This document shows, piece after piece, positions 25,304-33,618 of a stretch of 64,000 bases of DNA; positions within the stretch are counted from its first letter, which is position 1, and every line of letters starts with the position of its first letter. The notes below the pieces were generated by a model. That model was not told where the DNA came from. It saw only the letters and a program-made list of their open reading frames with translations, and searched no databases. The DNA is from JAAURB01 sp049647265 (GTDB lineage: Bacteria > Cyanobacteriota > Cyanobacteriia > Cyanobacteriales > Microcoleaceae): the NCBI GenBank assembly GCA_049647265.1, contig JBARXJ010000020.1:62001-126000 (forward strand). Direction: 5' to 3'. Made by a program: the position numbers and the translations under genes.

Positions 25304-27217
25304 TTAGTAAAAGAAACCCGGATTACTGTAATGAATATGCTTATCAATTTTTCTGTATTCAGGTTTTTTGTTAGTAATTTCTCCTTGATTTAACTGTGTT
25401 TTAGGCTTGGGTAAGAATTCCTCAATAAATGTTTTAAGTGTAGATTTGGATATTTGATTATCTTCTTCATTCCTGACATTAGGTTGTTCACTCCATTCTG
25501 TTTTTACCTTTTGATGTAAATCTTCTACTATTTTGTGTATGAGTACTCCTTGCTGAGATTGAGAGGGAATAATTGCTCCGTTATGCAAAGCGACCAATTG
25601 CCATTGTTGATTAAACACCGGACTGCCGGATGAACTAAAGTCGGCATCCGCCTCATAAATCACATATTTGTCAGATAGCAATAATGTCCAATTACTAGAA
25701 ACCACAACTTCTTTACATCTCCCTTTCGGATGTTGGATAATATTAACAGGTTCACCCTCTCTGGCTCTCTGTTTCAAAATATCTAGAATCAGTTCAATCA
25801 ATTCATCTTCATTAATTGGTAGTGTTTCAGTATCACCCTTCTGAATGGCTTCAACAACTTGAGAAGTAGATAGATTTAGGTTAGATGCAGGAGCCAATTT
25901 TTTCCAAACATCACTGCTATAATTTTTCTCTAAATTAGTGATGATATTGAGGGGTGTATCTTTGATTTTTTCTAGGGCGTTGAGTTCCTCCTGACTAATT
26001 CCTAGCTCTTCTATATTACCAGTATTAACTTTTTCTAAAATGTCACAAATATTGGTCTCTAAAAATTTTTTCAAAGCGGAGCTAACTGAATTATTGGAAT
26101 TTTCGATCAACTTATAAATCGAGGCTGTTGATCTCTTTAAAAAAGCGAGGATTATATTGTCCTTCTCTTTTTTATCTTTCTGCTCTTCATAAATCCTTTC
26201 TATAGCACACTTAAGCTTATCATCTGATAATTTCCAATTATTGATTTTATTCTCAATGTTAGGATCTGTCTCTTTACCCAAAAGAAAACTGTGACGATTA
26301 AAATCTTGATGTTCACGCAGAGAAGGGAAAATTAATTGATCATCACGAGTCATAGGAATCCAGCCAAAGACTGCACCTGCTCTTCCTACATAATTAGAAT
26401 ATTTACCCTCAGGTTCATTGTTTAGTTCCAACAGTGCATAATCTAACTCTTGACTGAAAGCTAATATATTTTTGACCTTATATTTTATCGGTTCAGTTTT
26501 CCGACCCATTAAATCATATTCATATCCAAATTCAACTTGATAATCTCCGACAATTTGTAAATCATCGGGGCTATTTGGTTTTTTTATTTCTTTAATCACC
26601 TCTACACTGGGAAGAGCATGATAAGCAGTTAACAAGTGATTGTATCCTACTAGAAAACCGGTCGCAATGGGGAATCTCCTCTGAGCCATGAGTTCAGAGA
26701 CTTTATTGCGGTTATCATTAGACTTTAAAAATTCATGTAAAGGTTTCCTTCTGTCATCTAAAAGATCAGCTAAAGATCTTTCTTCGTCAACTCCATTATC
26801 AAGTGAATTATTGATCATCTCTTCAAGATCAGCAACCGTTAGGGATTGTCCTGATTCTTGACTGGCGGTCTCATATAGCTTTTTGACGATGAATTGACTG
26901 GCTGCTGAGGTATACTGAACAGTTAATTGACAAACTGCTTGACCGCGCCGAATACCGACTTCTAAAAACCGAAAGGGCAAGAAGTCTGGCTCATTGAATA
27001 CTGTGCTGATCCGTTCTTGTGCTAAGCTACGTTGGGCTAAACGAGATATAATTATTTCAACTAATTTCTGAGATTCAATTGGATGATAATCTGGGGTGTT
27101 ATTTAAATTGAAATCAGGATTCAAGACGTTGCCTGTTCGACAAACCCAGTCTTCTCCGACTAACTTACACCATCTCGTCATACCAGTTGCTTGCATAAAA
27201 TTAATTGCTGTTTTCAT
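25304..27217 (-). CDS. Trypsin-like serine protease with N-terminal helical domain and large insertion
   Basis: A 637-residue protein. Residues 45-180 are helical and adaptor-like (SQKLVEIIISRLAQRSLAQERI, FLPFRFLEVGIRRGQAVCQL). The chymotrypsin-fold protease begins at about 180. The triad is visible: His200 in LLTAYHAL, Asp259 in ELDYALLEL, Ser532 in DFSSSGSPVF. The His-Asp spacing is normal. Asp and Ser are separated by 273 residues because of a long charged, helical insertion (about 300-490). A substrate-site block, VNIIQHPKGRCKEVVVS, precedes the Ser. No signal peptide is present, so it is cytoplasmic. It is transcribed with the 124-residue adaptor and diverges from the pentapeptide protein (178-bp shared upstream region). 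Such proteases are frequent effectors in bacterial conflict systems. Confidence 0.9.
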   Translation of the reverse strand: MKTAINFMQATGMTRWCKLVGEDWVCRTGNVLNPDFNLNNTPDYHPIESQKLVEIIISRLAQRSLAQERISTVFNEPDFLPFRFLEVGIRRGQAVCQLTVQYTSAASQFIVKKLYETASQESGQSLTVADLEEMINNSLDNGVDEERSLADLLDDRRKPLHEFLKSNDNRNKVSELMAQRRFPIATGFLVGYNHLLTAYHALPSVEVIKEIKKPNSPDDLQIVGDYQVEFGYEYDLMGRKTEPIKYKVKNILAFSQELDYALLELNNEPEGKYSNYVGRAGAVFGWIPMTRDDQLIFPSLREHQDFNRHSFLLGKETDPNIENKINNWKLSDDKLKCAIERIYEEQKDKKEKDNIILAFLKRSTASIYKLIENSNNSVSSALKKFLETNICDILEKVNTGNIEELGISQEELNALEKIKDTPLNIITNLEKNYSSDVWKKLAPASNLNLSTSQVVEAIQKGDTETLPINEDELIELILDILKQRAREGEPVNIIQHPKGRCKEVVVSSNWTLLLSDKYVIYEADADFSSSGSPVFNQQWQLVALHNGAIIPSQSQQGVLIHKIVEDLHQKVKTEWSEQPNVRNEEDNQISKSTLKTFIEEFLPKPKTQLNQGEITNKKPEYRKIDKHIHYSNPGFFY

Positions 27218-27395
27218 AAAGATTTAAGGTTTTAAGGGGATAATATACGACAATTATTAATCTAATTCATTGTATTCAGTAGCAATCCGGACAGAAATTC
27301 TCAAAAGAGGAATTTATAAAAATTAAAAATTATTAATATTTTTTAATATAAAAGACGATTGACCTAACTGTTAATTTTTTTTTCAACTACAGATA

Positions 27396-29387
27396 ATGAA
27401 TAAGGGAAACAGGAATGCTAATAAAGTTATTAGAGGTAGAAAACTTACTCAAAAAAAATTACTAGAAAACTTACAAAATATCAGGGCAGGGCTGACTTAC
27501 TTCGATGCAATTATCTTACACATTTTAGTTCTGCTTTTACTATTTATAGCAAGCGGATTACTAAGCTTAATCAATAGTTTAATCTCGATCAACCTCTTAT
27601 TTCCTTATCAACAGTCTTGGATTCACCATCTTTGTTCTTTCATTATTATTTGTGTATGGACATTTATTATCGTCAAAAGAAAATTAAATTCAGCTTTCTT
27701 ATTTGCAATAATAACGATATTTTTTATTATTGTAACCTTGATTTTTGGAGAAGTTTTAGATAAAAGTATGGGCTGGCATTATTTAGAAACTCCAGTCACT
27801 TTTTTCAGTATTATGGCAATAATTATATACTTTCCAGCTTCATTGATAGGATTTTTTATTACAAATTTTGCAACAAGATTATACTCTTTTATATCTCTAA
27901 AAAAAGTATGGTTAAAATCTAAGTTATTTTGTTATTTTATAACCTGCTTATTTATTGTTTTTACAAGTTATTTTTCTGTTTTTTTTAAAGGAGTAGATAA
28001 TAAAACTTTGTCGGAACACATAATATCTCCACAGTCTGAGTTGCAAGCAAGGTTAGCTATACTTTTTTTCAGTTCTATGTGGAGTATAATATTTGTTTAT
28101 GCTAGCCTGAGTCAACAAGCTTGTAAAAACTTAAATTTTATTCAAGTCTGGGCAGCTATTATTAGTTCTTGGAGAGGAACTTCTTTCTATAATCTAGATC
28201 TGAGTAATATCAACTTCAGAAATTCAAAACTAGCCAATACAGATCTAAGAGCAAAAAAACTCTACAGAACTTGTTTGCAAGGCGTAACAGGACTAGAAAG
28301 AGCCAGAGTTGATAACCGCTATTTGGACTTAGAAAACCCTAAAGTACGACAATTACTGACTCAAGCATACTCCGAAGATCAAGATTTTAGCCATATTAAC
28401 CTGAAAGGTGCTTACCTACAAAATGCTGAGATGCGAGGGTTTAATCTAACCGATACAGAACTCACAGGAGCCGATCTTAAAGGTGCAGATTTACGAGGTA
28501 GCTTACTGATTCGGACACAAGTTGTAGGAGTGGATTTTACCCAGGCTAAGCTAACAGGATGCTGCATCAAAGACTGGAGTGTGAATGATCAAACTAATTT
28601 TACTGAAGTTGAATGTGATTATGTTTATTATGATCTCGATGAACAGGGTCAACCCATTAGACGTGTTCCTTTAGATCGCAACTTTGAACCCAGAGAATTT
28701 GAAGCGCTTTATCAGGAAGTTGAGAATGTGATTGAGTTAATTTTAAAGGAGGGAGAAAACTGGAAAGCGGTTGCATTTGGTCTGGATAAACTCCAGTTTG
28801 ACAATGAAGATTTAGGACTCGAATTCAAAGGTATTGAACGACGAGGCGATCGCTTAGTGGTTAAGGTTTCCTATAATGAAGATTATCCCAGGGAACAAGT
28901 GGAACGACAACTCAATACAGCCATTACAGAGATGAAGAATCAACTGGTTGCTAAGGAAGAACAGATTAACCTGCTATTGGGAGTGACGAACCAGCAAGCA
29001 ACTGCCCTGGCTAACCTCAGTCAAAAACCCTTCGGAAATCACTTTACTATCACTGGAGGAACTATTTCCAATATTTCGGGTTCTGGTAGGATCGAATATA
29101 CAGAAGCCTCTAACCAACTGCGGAATTTAGTTAGTGAAGATAATCCTACTGAAGCTTCAACCCTGGCAGAACGTTTCTTGAGTCAGCTTGCTAGAGGTGT
29201 TGCTCCCACTCAGGACACTCAAGCAGAACTGATTGAGAAAGTTCTCTTGGCAGAAGCAAATCAGGAGGTTTTCTTCCGGAAATTTCTGATAGAAAGAGGT
29301 CAGCAAATTATTGACAGCCTTCCAGCAGGCGCAATCTCTATCGCCTTTAAAAATGCAATCGCTCATTTTAACTCTATCCAATCATAA
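27396..29387 (+). CDS. Polytopic membrane pentapeptide-repeat protein with GGTI-SGSG motif
   Basis: A 663-residue protein. Residues 35-250 contain about six membrane helices (for example AIILHILVLLLLFIASGLL, WTFIIVKRK, FFIIVTLIFG, FFSIMAIIIYFPASLIGFF). Residues 262-405 hold pentapeptide repeats of the A(D/N)LxG type (LSNINFRNSKLANTDL, LTGADLKGADLRGSLL), forming a right-handed beta helix. A helical region follows (about 420-540). At residues 548-572 (bases 29037-29111) is the tail-like motif NHFTITGGTI then SNISGSGRIEYTEAS, shared with the 124-residue adaptor. A helical C-terminus (ERFLSQLARG, EKVLLAEANQEVFFRKFLIERG) ends the protein. It could be the membrane receptor or anchor that recruits the adaptor-protease pair; this is inference. 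Confidence 0.88.
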   Translation: MNKGNRNANKVIRGRKLTQKKLLENLQNIRAGLTYFDAIILHILVLLLLFIASGLLSLINSLISINLLFPYQQSWIHHLCSFIIICVWTFIIVKRKLNSAFLFAIITIFFIIVTLIFGEVLDKSMGWHYLETPVTFFSIMAIIIYFPASLIGFFITNFATRLYSFISLKKVWLKSKLFCYFITCLFIVFTSYFSVFFKGVDNKTLSEHIISPQSELQARLAILFFSSMWSIIFVYASLSQQACKNLNFIQVWAAIISSWRGTSFYNLDLSNINFRNSKLANTDLRAKKLYRTCLQGVTGLERARVDNRYLDLENPKVRQLLTQAYSEDQDFSHINLKGAYLQNAEMRGFNLTDTELTGADLKGADLRGSLLIRTQVVGVDFTQAKLTGCCIKDWSVNDQTNFTEVECDYVYYDLDEQGQPIRRVPLDRNFEPREFEALYQEVENVIELILKEGENWKAVAFGLDKLQFDNEDLGLEFKGIERRGDRLVVKVSYNEDYPREQVERQLNTAITEMKNQLVAKEEQINLLLGVTNQQATALANLSQKPFGNHFTITGGTISNISGSGRIEYTEASNQLRNLVSEDNPTEASTLAERFLSQLARGVAPTQDTQAELIEKVLLAEANQEVFFRKFLIERGQQIIDSLPAGAISIAFKNAIAHFNSIQS

Positions 29388-29470
29388 AGCGTTGCGCCTT
29401 AGGTAATTAGCTAAATTTATAGTATAGTCATGGGGCATGATTCACGATAGAAGTATTGACAAAAACAATA

Positions 29471-29587
29471 ATGTATGATTTCCAGTTGTTATCAGAAACA
29501 AAAATTTTAGATTGGCTCTTTGTCTTGGGTTATCTTAGTATTACTGTTTTTATTATGTGGCAAGTTTTCAATACGAAACCCCGGTAA
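29471..29587 (+). CDS. Possible 38-residue single-pass membrane protein
   Basis: An ATG at 29471 opens a 38-codon frame with an internal hydrophobic helix (ILDWLFVLGYLSITVFIMWQVF) and a charged C-terminus NTKPR. The composition looks like the tiny membrane subunits found around photosynthetic and respiratory complexes, but it matches none I know (PsbM, PsbT, PetN, PetL, PetM and PsaM were considered). No convincing ribosome site is visible, so it may be chance. Confidence 0.3.
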   Translation: MYDFQLLSETKILDWLFVLGYLSITVFIMWQVFNTKPR

Positions 29588-29693
29588 TAGCAAAGAATAG
29601 AAAGAGAATATTGCCCCATTCTTTTGGGTTTTGATATTAATTAATCCCAACTCAGAGAGTTAAGAAATCTTCTCAAATAGCCAAACAAACTAA

Positions 29694-29749
29694 AGCGGCT
29701 AGACTAACTAACCGCTCAAAAATTCCTCACACCACTTACACAGGAATGA
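29694..29749 (+). ncRNA. Hairpin followed by a Yfr1-like TTCCTCACAC motif (candidate)
   Basis: AGCGG (29694-29698) pairs with CCGCT (29712-29716), extended inward by TAG/CTA across one mismatch. An unpaired stretch follows, containing TTCCTCACAC at 29723-29732. The Yfr1 small RNA of cyanobacteria has a 5' hairpin followed by a single-stranded ACUCCUCACAC core. Here nine of the ten core bases from CTCCTCACAC match. ATTCCT can also pair with AGGAAT (29742-29747), which would mask the core. No clear terminator follows directly. Confidence 0.22.
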
Positions 29750-29796
29750 AATTTTGTATTAAATTCTAGATAAATCGTATGTTTCTTTTTCAGAAA

Positions 29797-29911
29797 GGAC
29801 ACCGGCGACTGGCCGTGTTTCGTCTCGGTGTCCTAACTGGTTCGCTCCTCACACGCTTGTCAATTTAGCGAATAAAGCCTATTCTTGTCAATACTTTCTT
29901 GAAAGTTTTTT
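29797..29911 (+). ncRNA. Candidate small RNA: strong hairpin, Yfr1-like GCTCCTCACAC core, terminator-like hairpin
   Basis: GGACACCG (29797-29804) pairs perfectly with CGGTGTCC (29826-29833), with an alternative inner hairpin CGGC-GACTG-GCCG. GCTCCTCACAC follows at 29844-29854 and matches 10 of 11 bases of the Yfr1 core. ACTTT-CTTG-AAAGT with a run of six T ends at 29911. The order 5' hairpin, unpaired core, terminator matches the known Yfr1 plan, but the RNA would be about 115 nt, longer than Yfr1. The rest of 29388-30106 shows no gene except the doubtful ORF at 29471. Confidence 0.35.
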
Positions 29912-30106
29912 GTAAATAACTTATTAAATCCTTACTGTGAGCTGATTTCAGCTATCGGCAAACTTAATAATACAAATCATTCCACAAAACATCAATCCCC
30001 AGGATAAGCCTCTCGAATGTTGTAAAAAACTGTATTGTACATAACAAAAGATTAAGAGAGAAGTTGAAACAATTAGGTAGTTCAATGATTAAACCGATAT
30101 GATCGC

Positions 30107-32758
30107 GTGATAGATGTTTTGTGGTTGTTGCTCTGCTCAAGTTTAGTTTTCTTGATGCAGGCAGGGTTTATGTGCCTTGAGTCTGGCTTAACCCGTTCTA
30201 AGAATAGTATTAACGTTGCGGTTAAGAACTTTGCTGATTTTGGGATTTCCGTCCTGCTGTTTTGGCTGGTGGGTTATCATTGGATGTTTGGTGCTCAGCC
30301 CCAAGAACTCCTCTCTGACCCCATTGCCGTCACAAAATTGACAGCTTTTTTCTTATTTGAGATGATGTTTTGTTCGACTGCCACCACTATCGTTTCAGGG
30401 GCGGTAGCGGAACGAATGAAATTTAATACTTACTTAATCGTTGCAGCCCTAACTTCTGGCTTAATATACCCATTATTCGGGCGTTGGGTTTGGAACGGCT
30501 TAGGCCGTGGTGAAATGACAGGCTGGTTAGCTCAACTTGGCTTTGTAGACTTTGCCGGTTCAACGGTGGTTCATAGTGTTGGGGGATGGGTTGGCTTAGC
30601 CGCCTTGGTGGTGATAGGGCCTCGCATAGGTCGGTTTTCCGCCTCGCCATTAAAGCCAAGAATTCAAGGGTCTAATCTTCAGCTTTCCGTGTTAGGGACA
30701 ATATTACTTTGGTTAGGATGGTTAGGATTTAATGGGGGTAGTACCCTCGCCCTAAATCCTCAAGTTGCTGATATCATAGTAAATACAGTCCTAGCTGGTG
30801 CATCTGGGATGTTGACCGCTGGAATCATCAGTTGGCAACGTCACCAAGTTCCAGAAGTCGAAGCCCTAATTAACGGGTCTTTAGCCGGTTTGGTTGCCAT
30901 TACAGCCTCTTGTCATGCGGTTACCCCGAATATCGCAATCGTTATTGGCATCATCGGTGCTGGAGTCATGATGCTCGTGTCTTATGGATTAAAGCAATGC
31001 CGCATTGATGACGCTGTTGATGCCGTTGCTGTTCACACAGGCGCTGGCATTTGGGGTACATTATCAGTAGCTGTATTTGGTCAACTAGAGGTTTTAGGAA
31101 CTGGTTTAAGCCGACCCTCACAATTCCTGATTCAACTCCTTGGCATTATCGTAGCTATGACTTGGTCATTTGGAGTAACATTTATATTACTTCAAATCAT
31201 CAACCGTTTTTTCCCATTACGAGTCTCTCCAGAAACAGAACATCAGGGTTTAAACACTTCTGAACATAACGCCAAAACAGAACTATACGATTTGATTGAA
31301 GTCATGCAACAACAAGCAGAAACTCAGGATTTAAGTTTGAGAGTTCCAGAAAATGTCTGGACAGAAGTCGGTCAAGTTGGATTACAGTATAACCAAGTTA
31401 TGGACGTTCTGGAAGACACAATGAGTTTTACTGAGGCCATTCTGCAAAGTGTGACGGATGCAATTATTACTTTTGCAAAGCCTTCGTGGGAGATTTTGAG
31501 CCTGAATCCCAGTGCTGAAAAAATATTTGGTTATTCAAAAGCAGAATTAATCGGACGTTCAATTTTACAGCTTTTTGAGTGGCATACTCCTTACCAAGTT
31601 GAGCAAGAATTATTGCTGAAAGAGTGGATTAAAAGTGAAAGAATTGAAATATTAGGCTGTCAGAAAGATCAAGAGCGATTACTCTTAGAAGTCACTATCA
31701 CAGAAGGGAAGTTTGGGGAACAATCATTTTATACCGGAATGTTTCGGGATATTTCTAAACAGAAAAAAGCCTCGGATATTTTAAAGAAAGAACAAGATCA
31801 ACTACAAAATATTCGACAATTACAGGCAAAAAATAGTAAGTTAAAAACGGCATTAAAAGAATTAAAACAAACCCAGAATCAGTTAATTCAAGCTGAGAAA
31901 ATGTCAAGTTTAGGGCAGTTAGTTGCAGGAGTTGCCCATGAAATTAATAATCCGGTAAGTTTTGTTTATGGTAATTTAATTCATGCTCAAAATTATGCGA
32001 AAGACTTATTGCGGATTTTAGAACTATATCAGCAGCAGTTTCCTGAACCGGGAGCGTTAATTCAAAGCGAAACGGAAATCGTTGATCTTGATTTTATTAA
32101 AGAAGATTTCCCGAAATTAGTTGAGTCAATGCAAGTGGGTGCAGACCGAATTCGTGAAATTGTGCGATCGCTTAAAACATTCTCTCGCCATGATGAAGCT
32201 GAACTTAAAACCATTGATATTCATCAGAGTATTGAAAGTACATTAATGATTTTAAGTAATCGAATTAAAGCTAACGGTCAATATTTAGGAATTGAGATTG
32301 TAAAACGATATAATAATCCTTTAAAAATAGAATGTTACGGCGGACAGCTTAGTCAAGTATTTATGAATATTCTCTGTAATGGTATTGATGCCTTACAGGA
32401 AGCAATGGAAAAAGGATATTTTACCCAGAATAACAATGGCAATTCTCTGAAAAAACCGAAAATTTGGATTACAACGAGCCTCGATCAATCTCAACAAAAT
32501 CTTCAAATTAAAATGGCAGATAATGGCCCTGGTATTTCCTCAGAAGATGCTGCGAAGCTATTTGATCCGTTCTTTACAACAAAGCCAATTGGTAAAGGAA
32601 CAGGACTCGGACTGTCTATCAGTTATCAGATTATTGTAGAACGTCATAAAGGTAAAATTTGGTGTAATTCTCAGCCTAATAGTGGCGCTGAGTTTATGAT
32701 CGAAATACCCGTGAAACAAGCCACTAAACAGCAAAATCTTTCAGCCTCACAAATCTAG
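30107..32758 (+). CDS. Ammonium transporter-PAS-histidine kinase fusion (putative ammonium sensor)
   Basis: An 883-residue hybrid starting at GTG 30107. Residues 1-370 are an Amt/Rh transporter: AERMKF, FVDFAGSTVVHSVGG (His156) and AVAVHTGAGIWGTL (His310) give the twin-His pore, with eleven membrane helices expected. A PAS domain follows (about 440-550, SVTDAIITF and NPSAEKIFGYSKAELIG), then a coiled coil. The histidine kinase has H-box GVAHEINNP (His611), N-box NILCNGIDAL, DNGPGIS and GKGTGLGLSISYQ. The transporter could sense or pass ammonium and switch the kinase, as shown for Amt-kinase fusions in anammox bacteria. No response regulator is adjacent. It is convergent with dedA, 33 bp apart. 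Confidence 0.95.
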   Translation: MIDVLWLLLCSSLVFLMQAGFMCLESGLTRSKNSINVAVKNFADFGISVLLFWLVGYHWMFGAQPQELLSDPIAVTKLTAFFLFEMMFCSTATTIVSGAVAERMKFNTYLIVAALTSGLIYPLFGRWVWNGLGRGEMTGWLAQLGFVDFAGSTVVHSVGGWVGLAALVVIGPRIGRFSASPLKPRIQGSNLQLSVLGTILLWLGWLGFNGGSTLALNPQVADIIVNTVLAGASGMLTAGIISWQRHQVPEVEALINGSLAGLVAITASCHAVTPNIAIVIGIIGAGVMMLVSYGLKQCRIDDAVDAVAVHTGAGIWGTLSVAVFGQLEVLGTGLSRPSQFLIQLLGIIVAMTWSFGVTFILLQIINRFFPLRVSPETEHQGLNTSEHNAKTELYDLIEVMQQQAETQDLSLRVPENVWTEVGQVGLQYNQVMDVLEDTMSFTEAILQSVTDAIITFAKPSWEILSLNPSAEKIFGYSKAELIGRSILQLFEWHTPYQVEQELLLKEWIKSERIEILGCQKDQERLLLEVTITEGKFGEQSFYTGMFRDISKQKKASDILKKEQDQLQNIRQLQAKNSKLKTALKELKQTQNQLIQAEKMSSLGQLVAGVAHEINNPVSFVYGNLIHAQNYAKDLLRILELYQQQFPEPGALIQSETEIVDLDFIKEDFPKLVESMQVGADRIREIVRSLKTFSRHDEAELKTIDIHQSIESTLMILSNRIKANGQYLGIEIVKRYNNPLKIECYGGQLSQVFMNILCNGIDALQEAMEKGYFTQNNNGNSLKKPKIWITTSLDQSQQNLQIKMADNGPGISSEDAAKLFDPFFTTKPIGKGTGLGLSISYQIIVERHKGKIWCNSQPNSGAEFMIEIPVKQATKQQNLSASQI

Positions 32759-32764
32759 TTTAAT

Positions 32765-32785
32765 GGAGATATTATTCAAATCTCC
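32765..32785. terminator. Short hairpin between convergent Amt-kinase and DedA genes
   Basis: GGAGAT (32765-32770) pairs with ATCTCC (32780-32785) over a 9-nt AT loop in the 33-bp convergent gap. It could stop transcription from either side. No long U-run is present, so the call is weak. Confidence 0.35.
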
Positions 32786-32791
32786 GGCTAA

Positions 32792-33388
32792 TTAACGGGC
32801 TTTTCGTTTCACAATCCAAACCACACCCAACATAATCAAAATAACAACGATCACTGCACTAATGGGTGATAAAAATTGCTTGATTTGGCTATAGTTTTCT
32901 CCGAGAATATATCCAGCATATGTTAAGAAACCCACCCAAACTGCTGTTCCAATTGTAGAGTAGAAGAGAAAGGTCAACAACGGCATTTTACTAATACCTG
33001 CTGGCACAGAAATATAGGTACGAACCCCAGGAATAACACGGCTGAAACAGGCGGCTTGTTTGCCTCTACGATCAAACCAGTCTTTCGCTTTTCTGACATC
33101 CTTGCTTGAAAGGGTTATCCATTTGCCATAACGATCTGCTAAGTTTTCAATTCGTTGTAAACCCCAAAATTTCCCTAGATAATACCACGGTAAAGCACCC
33201 AATACTGACCCGATAACGCCAGCAATTACAACGTATACAAAGCTTAATTCTCCACGGGTGACGGAAAATCCAGCCAATGGCATAATTAATTCAGAGGGAA
33301 TGGGAGGAAGGATATTTTCTAGCAGCATTAAAAGTGCAATGCCGACATAACCTAAAGAATTAACTGTGTTTGTGATCCAATCCAACAT
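32792..33388 (-). CDS. DedA-family inner-membrane protein
   Basis: A 198-residue polytopic membrane protein of the DedA/SNARE-associated family, now linked to lipid-carrier flipping (undecaprenyl phosphate or phospholipids) in other bacteria. Visible family features are LLENILPPIPSELIMPLAGF near the N-terminus, the GSVLGALPWYYLGKFWG re-entrant segment, and FSRVIPGVRTYISVPAGISKMP with the conserved Arg and Gly. It ends with VVILIMLGVVWIVKRK and a positive tail. Length is typical. It stands alone. Confidence 0.93.
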   Translation of the reverse strand: MLDWITNTVNSLGYVGIALLMLLENILPPIPSELIMPLAGFSVTRGELSFVYVVIAGVIGSVLGALPWYYLGKFWGLQRIENLADRYGKWITLSSKDVRKAKDWFDRRGKQAACFSRVIPGVRTYISVPAGISKMPLLTFLFYSTIGTAVWVGFLTYAGYILGENYSQIKQFLSPISAVIVVILIMLGVVWIVKRKAR

Positions 33389-33618
33389 AAAAAATAGAGT
33401 TACTTTGTAATATTGTATTTAAATATAATGACAATTGACTGAGTCACTATAGGTATGAATTCAATCTTATTAAGAAAATCCTATATAGCGATCATGCCAC
33501 TCTAACTTAGAATTTACTAAACTGATGATAACTTTTCCTCTCTCTTCGGAAATATTTGACTCATTTCTATAGATTTTTAGCGGATTAGATTAGACTCATA
33601 CTGCTACACTCTGTCCCA

